Source: Bryobacterales bacterium
GTDB taxonomy: Bacteria; Acidobacteriota; Terriglobia; Bryobacterales; Bryobacteraceae
Assembly: GCA_003142355.1 (NCBI GenBank)
Contig: PLMF01000103.1
Span: forward strand, 13,335 to 38,763
Length of the DNA stretch: 25,429 nt
Direction: 5' to 3'
Shown here one piece after another: positions 15,534-21,658 of the stretch; the first letter of the stretch is position 1; each line of letters begins with the position of its first letter. Both the position numbers and the translations under genes were made by a program. Below the pieces are notes generated by a model, which was not told the DNA's origin, searched no databases, and worked only from the letters and a program-made list of their open reading frames with translations.

Positions 15534-15606
15534 TACATTCTCCTTGCGGGTTCGAAGTCCGGTTCACCCCGATAGGGGGCTGACGTGGGTTCGATTGCCC
15601 GAAATA

Positions 15607-16551
15607 TCAAACAAACAAAACGCTCACCGAGGTCTCCTCGTGTATCGACCGTATGGCTTCCGCCAGCAACTTGGCGATCGACAACGACTCAATCCGGTGC
15701 GACTTCTTCGCCTCTTTCGAGAGCGGAATCGAATTCGTCAAAACCACTTGCTTGAGGCTCGAAGCCTCAATCCGGCTTACCGCCGGTCCCGACAGCACAG
15801 CGTGCGTAGCGCAGGCCGAGACACTGGCCGCACCCTTCTTCAGCAGCGCTTCCGCGCCTTTCACCAGCGTGCCCGCGGTATCGACCAGGTCATCCACCAG
15901 CAGGCAATTGCGCCCCGCGACGTCACCCACCACGTTCATCACTTCGGCCACGTTGGCCTCGTCCCGCCGCTTATCGATAATGGCCAGCGGCGAGTTCAGC
16001 CTCTTGGCGAACGCCCGCGCGCGCTCTACGCCGCCCGCATCCGGCGAAACCACCGTCATGTCGGGGATATTGTGCCCCTTAAAGTGCTCGATGAGCACCG
16101 GCATGGCGAACAGGTGGTCCACCGGAATATCGAAGAATCCTTGAATCTGCGCGGCGTGCAAATCTAGAGCCAGGAGCCGGTTGGCCCCCGCCGTCTCCAG
16201 CAGGGCTGCCACCAGCCTCGCGGAGATCGGAACCCGCGGTTTGTCCTTTCGGTCCTGGCGGGCATACCCATAATAGGGTAACACTGCGGTGATGCGCTCC
16301 GCTGAAGCGCGTTTGAGCGCGTCCATCATGAGCAGCAGCTCCATCAGGTTGCGTTCCACCGGCGTGCAGGTGGGCTGGATGATGAAGACATCCTCCCCGC
16401 GCACGTTCTCCTTGATCTGGAGGTAGATTTCGCCGTCGGAAAACTGCTTCACCATGGCGCGGCCCAGCTCCATGCCCAGCGCCTGGCAGATTTCCTGGGC
16501 CAACGCGGGATTGGCGTTTCCCGTGAATATTTTCAGACGGTCGTTTGTCAT
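15607..16551 (-). CDS. prs: Ribose-phosphate pyrophosphokinase (PRPP synthetase)
   Basis: Makes 5-phosphoribosyl 1-pyrophosphate from ribose 5-phosphate and ATP for nucleotide, His and Trp synthesis. From ATG 16551 the protein is 314 residues, the standard length. Visible motifs are [34 protein letters not shown] (92-110), the [11 protein letters not shown] segment (130-140), the flexible catalytic loop around Lys194-Arg196, and the PRPP-binding loop DDLVDTAGT (220-228). ATG 16551 was preferred over an upstream GTG at 16617 because it overlaps the ispE stop as ATGA and gives the normal N-terminus. Confidence 0.97.
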   Translation of the reverse strand: MTNDRLKIFTGNANPALAQEICQALGMELGRAMVKQFSDGEIYLQIKENVRGEDVFIIQPTCTPVERNLMELLLMMDALKRASAERITAVLPYYGYARQDRKDKPRVPISARLVAALLETAGANRLLALDLHAAQIQGFFDIPVDHLFAMPVLIEHFKGHNIPDMTVVSPDAGGVERARAFAKRLNSPLAIIDKRRDEANVAEVMNVVGDVAGRNCLLVDDLVDTAGTLVKGAEALLKKGAASVSACATHAVLSGPAVSRIEASSLKQVVLTNSIPLSKEAKKSHRIESLSIAKLLAEAIRSIHEETSVSVLFV

Positions 16552-17555
16552 CGCAGGTACCGGCTTTGGGGCGGCCACGTTCCTTGAATTGTATGCTCCT
16601 TGAGCGCCCGCCACCACAGGGAGCGGTAACGCTGGCGGCTGACCAGCGAAATTCGATACGCCTTTCCCAGCGATCCCAATGAATCGCGCGCCAGAGCAGC
16701 CTCTGCGCGAGTGCGAAACAGCCCGAACACCCCGGAGCCGCTGCCCGTCATCATAGCCAGGGAAGCTCCCGCCCCAATCAGCCGCTTCTTCAGGCGAGCG
16801 AGACTCCTGTGCCGCTCAAAAACCACCGCTTCAAAATCGTTACAGGCGGGTTCGTGGCCACCCCGATTCCACGTTTGAGACTGGAAACTAACTATTTTAT
16901 TTTGTTGGGATTCGGATGTCAAACGAGGGCTCAGCCGGCGGTACGCCTCGGACGTCGAAACATGCACCGCGGGGACCACCAGCAGGCCCGGAAGCGCAGC
17001 CTCGTCGGCAAGCGGAAACAGCTCGCTTCCGCGGCCAATCCCCACCGCCCGGCCGCCCAGCAGGAAGAACGGAACGTCGCTGCCGAGCTGCTCCGCCATG
17101 CCGCACAATTCCGGCAGTTCCAGCTCGCGCCCCGCCAGTACCGGCAGCGCCAGCAGCACCGCCGCCGCATCCGACGATCCGCCGCCCAGCCCCGCGCCCA
17201 TGGGAATGCGTTTGCGGATCCGCATCTCGACGCGCCCGGTGACGCGCATGGCCTCGAGCGCCATCCGGGCCGCGCGCGCCGCCAGGTTGTCGGGAATGCC
17301 CAGGCCGTCTTCCACCTCGATGGCCGTTTTCCGGCCGGGCGTGAAGGCGATGTCGATGGTATCCGCCAGCGAAATGGTCTGAAAGATGGTGCGCAGCTCG
17401 TGGAAGCCGTCGGGCCGCTTCCCGAGCACACGCAGATCGAGATTAATCTTGCCCAGCGCCCGCACCCGCGCGCGAAACCCGGTGACAGACGGAACGTTTC
17501 CCGGTTTTCCCGTAGCTTGATTGTGCACTGTGCCCGCCCGGATTCGCCCGCTCAC
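16548..17555 (-). CDS. ispE: 4-diphosphocytidyl-2-C-methyl-D-erythritol kinase
   Basis: GHMP kinase of the MEP isoprenoid pathway, phosphorylating CDP-methylerythritol. Landmarks are [22 protein letters not shown] (Lys36), the ATP-binding motif [15 protein letters not shown] (about 118-132, Asp129), a DVPFF segment and a C-terminal [11 protein letters not shown]. Start GTG 17555 overlaps the SGNH-hydrolase stop as GTGA, which supports it. It nevertheless gives about 25 more N-terminal residues than E. coli IspE, so a later GTG at residue 31 is an alternative. The C-terminal few residues run into the prs start (ATGA overlap). Codons between about 16865 and 16925 are noticeably AT-rich compared with the rest of the gene. 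Confidence 0.95.
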   Translation of the reverse strand: MSGRIRAGTVHNQATGKPGNVPSVTGFRARVRALGKINLDLRVLGKRPDGFHELRTIFQTISLADTIDIAFTPGRKTAIEVEDGLGIPDNLAARAARMALEAMRVTGRVEMRIRKRIPMGAGLGGGSSDAAAVLLALPVLAGRELELPELCGMAEQLGSDVPFFLLGGRAVGIGRGSELFPLADEAALPGLLVVPAVHVSTSEAYRRLSPRLTSESQQNKIVSFQSQTWNRGGHEPACNDFEAVVFERHRSLARLKKRLIGAGASLAMMTGSGSGVFGLFRTRAEAALARDSLGSLGKAYRISLVSRQRYRSLWWRALKEHTIQGTWPPQSRYLR

Positions 17556-18814
17556 CGTTTGGCCGGCTTGGACGCCGCCCGTTTGCCGCCGAAGAGGGAA
17601 AGATCGACGGCGTCCGCCATGGCCTGATAGCCCGCGTCGTTGGGGTGCAGGTGGTCGCCCGGGTCGAGGTCGGCGCGAAAGCGCTTGGGATTGTTCGGGT
17701 CGCGCGTGGCGGCCTCAAAATCGACCACGGCATCATAGGCCCCGCTGGTGCGGATCCACGTGTTGAGGGCTTCACGGACCGCCTCCCCTTCTTCTCTGGA
17801 GTAGTTGGCCCCTTCAAAGGGCGTCAGCGTGCAACCAATCGCCTTGATGCCGTGCGTGTGGGCACGCTCGATGATCTGCTTGTAGCCGGCGATGAGGTCG
17901 TCCGCCGTCACCATTTCCGCGGGCGTGGTGGCCCCCCTGCCGATATCGTTGATGCCTTCGAGCACCATCACCCATTTCACGCCGGGCTGGCTCAGCACAT
18001 CGCGATCGAAGCGGGCCAGCGCGCTGGCTCCCGCCACGTCACGCAGCACCCGGTTGCCGCCGATCCCCATGTTGCCCACGGCGATGTTGGCCGTCGCCTT
18101 CTGCGCCGCCAGCCTGGCCGCCAGCAACGCGGGCCAACTGTGATTGGTGTCGGGAGTGGAGCGGGCGCCATCCGTGATGGAGTCGCCGAAGGCCACGATC
18201 AGCGACGCGCCGGCGGGGGCCACGACGTCGATGCCGGCCAGCCAGTAATACGACTGCGTGGTGACCGCATCCGCCATGGCCGCCTGTCCGGTGACATCCC
18301 CATCCTTGACGTAGGTGGTATGCAGGCCGGTGCCATGGGATGTCGGCGGACCGGTTTCGCCCGGGAAGTAAAGGCTGACCGCCAGATCTGTGACCGGCGC
18401 GACGTTCAAGTCCACCGGGTCGCTCAGAATCACCATTCCGGGCCCGACCGTACAGCCCGGTTTGCCGTTGAAAGAAAGCGCCCGGTCCGATCCCGCAACG
18501 ATTTCGGACTCCTTGGCGCGAATGGCGATATGCGCCGCCCCAACGGCCAGCGGCTCGCTTCCGAACGCATTGGAGAGGATCACCCGTAGCCGGCGGCCTC
18601 CGATGCTGGTGCGCGCGATCATGCGCACGGTCTGATGGTTGAAGCCTCGAGCGCCTACAGGTGCTGGCGCAGCCGTAGTGGCGGGTGGGGGCGCCGGGAG
18701 CCGGGCAAGCTGTTCCGCCGTTGTCCAGGTGGCCACCCAATGCTCCTGACCTTTCTGCTGAGCCTGGATGCAGGTGAAAACCAGAACCAACAACAACGCC
18801 AGTCGTAGTTTCAT
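17552..18814 (-). CDS. Secreted SGNH/GDSL-family hydrolase
   Basis: An esterase or lipase-like hydrolase acting outside the cytoplasm, probably on acylated carbohydrates or lipids. The 420-residue product starts MKLRLALLLVLVFTCIQAQ, a signal peptide. An N-terminal beta-rich region (about 25-200) precedes the SGNH domain. Block I is FGDSITDG with nucleophile Ser212, block II is around GNMGIGGNRV (Gly), block III is EGINDIG (Asn) and block V is DHLHPNDAGY with Asp387 and His390. The whole catalytic set is present. ATG 18814 has AGAGGA upstream and a TATAAT box just before it. It is the first gene of the housekeeping operon and overlaps ispE as GTGA. Confidence 0.92.
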   Translation of the reverse strand: MKLRLALLLVLVFTCIQAQQKGQEHWVATWTTAEQLARLPAPPPATTAAPAPVGARGFNHQTVRMIARTSIGGRRLRVILSNAFGSEPLAVGAAHIAIRAKESEIVAGSDRALSFNGKPGCTVGPGMVILSDPVDLNVAPVTDLAVSLYFPGETGPPTSHGTGLHTTYVKDGDVTGQAAMADAVTTQSYYWLAGIDVVAPAGASLIVAFGDSITDGARSTPDTNHSWPALLAARLAAQKATANIAVGNMGIGGNRVLRDVAGASALARFDRDVLSQPGVKWVMVLEGINDIGRGATTPAEMVTADDLIAGYKQIIERAHTHGIKAIGCTLTPFEGANYSREEGEAVREALNTWIRTSGAYDAVVDFEAATRDPNNPKRFRADLDPGDHLHPNDAGYQAMADAVDLSLFGGKRAASKPAKR

Positions 18815-18838
18815 AGGACTTTTTCCTCTTGAATGCCG

Positions 18839-18844
18839 ATTATA
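18839..18844 (-). promoter_or_regulatory. TATAAT -10 box for the SGNH-ispE-prs operon
   Basis: The minus strand reads TATAAT here, 24 bases upstream of the SGNH start, giving a leader of roughly 18 bases that includes AGAGGA. No clear -35 is seen at 16-18 bases. The box lies in the 74-base divergent gap shared with the amidohydrolase. Confidence 0.45.
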
Positions 18845-18888
18845 CCCCGACCCTTGCTACGGCCGGCTCCGGAGGTCATAATGGACCC

Positions 18889-19836
18889 ATGTTGACCAGA
18901 CGCGAGGTCCTGATTGCCGCGGCCGCGGGCCGGGCGATGTTCGCGAAAGCATCCCAGCCGGCCACGCCCGTCAGTTTTTCCGTCCCGGCGCATGCTTGCG
19001 ATTGCCATACGCACATCGTCGGCGACCCTGGCCGATTTCCGCTTTTTCCCGGCCGCACCTTCACGCCCGAGACGGCCCTTCCCGAAGAGATGTCGGCTCT
19101 GCACCGCGCGCTCCACATCGAGCGCGTCGTAATCGTCACGCCGAGCTTTTACGGGACGGACAATGCATGCTTGTTGTACGGAATGAAAGCGCGTGGCGCT
19201 ACCGCCCGCGGCATAGCCGTGATCGACGACAAGACGCCGGAAAGCGATCTCGACGCCATGGCCAAGGCCGGCGTGCGTGGCATCCGCCTGAATCTCCAGA
19301 CCACCGGCGCGGTCGAGCCCGCCGTCGGCCGCCAGCGGTTCCAGGCGGCGGTTGCCCGTCTGAAAAGCCGCGGCTGGCATATTCAGGTGTACTCCGGGAT
19401 GGTCGTGGTGTCGGCCATCAAGGATCTGGTTCTCGACGCCCCCATGCCCGTGGTATTCGATCACTTCGGCGGTGCCCGCGCCGCCCTCGGGCTGGATCAG
19501 CCGGGCTTCGCCGATCTGGTCGAGCTGGTACATTCGGGCAAGGCATACGTCAAGATTTCCGGCGCTTATCGCGCATCCACCCAGGCCCCGGATTATGCGG
19601 ACGTAGCACCCTTCGCCAAGGCGCTCATCGCGGCCAACGCCGATCGCGTCGTGTGGGGCACGGACTGGCCGCATCCGGACACCACCATGACTCCCGGCCG
19701 CCGCCCCACCGATATTACGCCGATGCTTCAGATCGACGACGGGCGGCTGCTGAACCAACTCGCGGTGTGGGCGCCCGATGCGGCCATCCGCCAGAAGATC
19801 CTGGTGGGCAACCCGGCCCGGCTCTACGGGTTTTAG
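18889..19836 (+). CDS. Exported TIM-barrel amidohydrolase (2-pyrone-4,6-dicarboxylate hydrolase-like)
   Basis: A metal-assisted hydrolase of the Amidohydro_2 type, related to the lactonase LigI. Motifs are CDCHTHIVGDP with His40 and His42 on the first strand, RGIRLNLQ in the middle, PVVFDHFGGA with a conserved His, and VWGTDWPHP with catalytic Asp259 near the end. The N-terminus MLTRREVLIAAAAGRAMFAKAS has a twin-arginine-like pair followed by a hydrophobic stretch, so export is likely. ATG 18889 was chosen because it begins that signal; GGAGG is 13 bases upstream, a long spacer. An earlier in-frame TTG at 18829 would add 20 unlikely residues. The substrate is unknown; lactones of sugar acids or aromatic dicarboxylates fit the family. 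Confidence 0.88.
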   Translation: MLTRREVLIAAAAGRAMFAKASQPATPVSFSVPAHACDCHTHIVGDPGRFPLFPGRTFTPETALPEEMSALHRALHIERVVIVTPSFYGTDNACLLYGMKARGATARGIAVIDDKTPESDLDAMAKAGVRGIRLNLQTTGAVEPAVGRQRFQAAVARLKSRGWHIQVYSGMVVVSAIKDLVLDAPMPVVFDHFGGARAALGLDQPGFADLVELVHSGKAYVKISGAYRASTQAPDYADVAPFAKALIAANADRVVWGTDWPHPDTTMTPGRRPTDITPMLQIDDGRLLNQLAVWAPDAAIRQKILVGNPARLYGF

Positions 19837-19845
19837 TCGAGAACG

Positions 19846-20211
19846 CTATTTGACGCGTGTGGCGGTGAGATCGCCTTCGCCCATGTCGCCGATGGTCACG
19901 TGGAACTTTATTTCCTCGCCCACAACTTGGCCTTTGTAGGTGAGCTTAAACTGGCCGCCACCGGCCATGATGATGAACGAGATGGCGTCGCCCTTCACCG
20001 TACCGTCGGTGATCTGCTCCTCGCCATAGGTATTGGCGACGGTGCCGGTGAGCTTCTCGCCGTCCACGTGGAAATTGAAGTTGATTTCCAGGGTCCCGCC
20101 GTCGGGCGATTTCATGTCCCCCTTCCACTTGCCGTTCAGGTCGGCGGCGCTGGCGGCGGTCAGAAGCGCCAGAAGCACGATGGCGCCGAGAACGAACATA
20201 CGCTTTCGCAT
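19846..20211 (-). CDS. Small secreted beta-rich protein, paralogue of the gene at 24672
   Basis: A 121-residue protein with a Sec signal (MRKRMFVLGAIVLLALLTAASA) and a mature domain of about 99 residues. It begins ADLNGKWKGDMKSPDG and contains alternating beta-like segments: EKLTGTV, GTVKGDAISF, EEIKFHV and a final LTATRVK. I do not know a function. The pattern G-x-W-K near the start, L-T-G-T, G-x-V-x-G-D and a closing A-T-R-V-K recurs in the protein at 24672-25034. A lipocalin-like or similar small barrel is plausible. It converges with the amidohydrolase (9-base gap) and has a TATACT box and a large hairpin in its leader. Confidence 0.8.
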   Translation of the reverse strand: MRKRMFVLGAIVLLALLTAASAADLNGKWKGDMKSPDGGTLEINFNFHVDGEKLTGTVANTYGEEQITDGTVKGDAISFIIMAGGGQFKLTYKGQVVGEEIKFHVTIGDMGEGDLTATRVK

Positions 20212-20230
20212 GGTAGCAGTGCCCTTTCAG

Positions 20231-20269
20231 CGGGCGGCGTAGCGATCGGGGATCGCGGTGAGCCGCCCG
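20231..20269 (-). promoter_or_regulatory. Nested hairpin in the leader of the small secreted protein gene
   Basis: CGGGCGGC (20231-20238) and GCCGCCCG (20262-20269) form an outer 8-bp stem. Inside it GCGATC (20242-20247) and GATCGC (20251-20256) form a perfect 6-bp stem with a 3-base loop. It ends 19 bases before the start codon at 20211. It could be a regulatory leader or a 3'-end structure of the upstream outer-membrane gene; no T-run follows. Confidence 0.45.
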
Positions 20270-20279
20270 GCTTGGATTG

Positions 20280-20285
20280 AGTATA
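20280..20285 (-). promoter_or_regulatory. TATACT -10 box for the small secreted protein gene
   Basis: The minus strand reads TATACT, identical to the -10 box of the paralogue's promoter at 25071-25076. The -35 region is poor (GAGACG at about 18 bases). Transcription would start near 20273, just before the nested hairpin. Confidence 0.35.
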
Positions 20286-20289
20286 CAGC

Positions 20290-20306
20290 ACGCCGGCGGC
20301 CGGCGT
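20290..20306 (-). terminator. 17-bp palindrome just after the outer-membrane protein gene
   Basis: ACGCCGGC-G-GCCGGCGT is a perfect inverted repeat about 17 bases downstream of the barrel-protein stop on the minus strand. RNA from it would form a short GC hairpin. There is no T-run, so the terminator reading is tentative. Confidence 0.35.
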
Positions 20307-20322
20307 CTCCAGATTTCTGCTG

Positions 20323-21495
20323 CTAGAAAGCCACTCCGAACACCAATTCCACGGCGTTTGCACTCGTCCGCTCATAATCGTACTGCGCGCCGGAGGGCAG
20401 CCAGTAGGGATGTGCATCTTTGGCCCAACGGGTATAGCGCAGCACGGTAGAGAGGCGTGCGCCGCCGGTGCGCGTTTCCACTCCGCCCCCGGCCGTCACG
20501 CCGTAATGCGAGGGGTTGTAGCCATTGAGATTGCCGGCGAGCCGGAACGAGGGCCCCGCCTCCAGAAACGGCGCCCGCCCCAACTTCGGCACGTGATATT
20601 TGGCCAGGACCGGGAATTGCCAGGTCAACACCGAGAACTTGTCCAACTGGCTGGCTCCGGCACGCAGGGGCTTGTAGATGCCATCGACTTCGAGCGCGAG
20701 GCCGTGGCGCAGTTCGAGTTGCGCCGATACCCCCGCCAGGTAGGCGGTGCGTTCCGCAAGTGGGCCGTAAGGCTCGTGAAATTCATGGATCAAGGGAAGC
20801 CCCGCGAGGATACCGAGGCCCATCCGATGGCCTTTCAGGCGCAGCGGGTCGGAAGCGGTCCCCCATGCCGCGCTCGTCAGAAACTCGATTTGATCCGCCC
20901 TGGTGGGATAAGGCGGAAAACCCGTCTCTTTCTGCCACCGGGTGTAGCGGATGGTGGGCGCCACGCGAACCTTGCCCAGGTGGAAAGCGGCGCCCGCGCC
21001 GATGGTCACTCCGAATTGGGACGGCTGGACCGCCGCCGCATTCTCCTCAGTGCGGAAGGCGGGGCCGCCCTCCAGGAACGGCTGGACCCATCCCCACGCC
21101 CGCACGGAGGGCAGATTCCATTTCAGCATCAAGGGAAACTCCCACGTATTGGCAGACAGGTAGTTCTCCGTGGTGGTGCTGCTGGGCCCGTTGGCCGGGA
21201 ATTCGGCGTAGATGAGGGTAGTTTGCAGAGGGCGGTGCAGAACATCCGCCTCGATGGAAAAGCTGCTGGTAAGGCGGACCTCGAGCAGCCCACCAAGGAT
21301 CAGGCTGCGAGGACCCCTCAGGTGCTGGAAGTGGTATGCGGGGTTGCCGTAAACGTCCGCCGGCCCACCCACGTCATAGGCGGGAAAGTCGGCGGTGAGG
21401 CCGGTCCCGCCGATCGCGCCCCAGTAGAGCCGCTGGCCGGAAGTTGCGGGAATCAGAATCAGCCAGAAGGCGGCAACCAACCAGGCAGTGCGCAC
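20323..21495 (-). CDS. Outer-membrane beta-barrel protein made of two homologous halves
   Basis: A 390-residue protein with a signal peptide (MRTAWLVAAFWLILIPATSGQ) and alternating amphipathic strands throughout, ending in FGVAF with the terminal Phe expected for BAM-dependent insertion. The two halves are clearly related. TWEFPLMLKW (117-126) matches TWQFPVLAKY (291-300), PFLEGGPAFR (139-148) matches PFLEAGPSFR (309-318), and IRYTRWQKE (182-190) matches LRYTRWAKD (352-360). The offset of 170-174 residues is about the size of an eight-stranded OmpA/OmpW-like barrel. Function is unknown. The start is GTG 21495 with GAGAGG 5 bases upstream. An 18-bp palindrome lies 43 bases upstream of the start. 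Confidence 0.82.
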   Translation of the reverse strand: MRTAWLVAAFWLILIPATSGQRLYWGAIGGTGLTADFPAYDVGGPADVYGNPAYHFQHLRGPRSLILGGLLEVRLTSSFSIEADVLHRPLQTTLIYAEFPANGPSSTTTENYLSANTWEFPLMLKWNLPSVRAWGWVQPFLEGGPAFRTEENAAAVQPSQFGVTIGAGAAFHLGKVRVAPTIRYTRWQKETGFPPYPTRADQIEFLTSAAWGTASDPLRLKGHRMGLGILAGLPLIHEFHEPYGPLAERTAYLAGVSAQLELRHGLALEVDGIYKPLRAGASQLDKFSVLTWQFPVLAKYHVPKLGRAPFLEAGPSFRLAGNLNGYNPSHYGVTAGGGVETRTGGARLSTVLRYTRWAKDAHPYWLPSGAQYDYERTSANAVELVFGVAF

Positions 21496-21538
21496 TGCCG
21501 CCTCTCTTGCAAGCCGGGGGCCACGCTGCGGAGAGCAG

Positions 21539-21556
21539 ATTTAAAGGCCTTTAAAT
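21539..21556. promoter_or_regulatory. 18-bp perfect palindrome, candidate operator
   Basis: ATTTAAAGGCCTTTAAAT reads the same on both strands and is strongly AT-rich at its flanks in a GC-rich neighbourhood. It lies 43 bases upstream of the barrel-protein start, where a dimeric regulator could control it. No clear promoter hexamers could be assigned around it. Confidence 0.45.
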
Positions 21557-21587
21557 AGAAAACTGCCGCTGGGGCGGTGGGCTTGGG

Positions 21588-21601
21588 CGTCACATCTGAC
21601 G
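21588..21601 (-). terminator. Small hairpin downstream of the ADOP permease gene
   Basis: CGTCA-CATC-TGACG is a 5-bp stem about 58 bases after the permease stop on the minus strand. It is short and lacks a T-run. It is the only hairpin I found in the 163-base gap between the permease stop and the barrel gene, apart from the AT-rich palindrome. Confidence 0.25.
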
Positions 21602-21658
21602 AGAGATGGTCACTCGACGGGCGTCATGCGGCGCGCGCTAATCCCCGCCCGAGCACCA

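Noticed and set aside
15540..15606. tRNA-like pieces (two GGTTCGA-type stretches and a CCCC-GATA-GGGG hairpin) between prs and rplY
   Set aside because: No full cloverleaf can be drawn on either strand; the acceptor and anticodon arms do not pair, so it is treated as plain intergenic sequence.
16865..16925. AT-rich patch inside ispE as a possible insertion
   Set aside because: The frame is intact and leads into the expected NDFE segment, so a natural variable loop is more likely.
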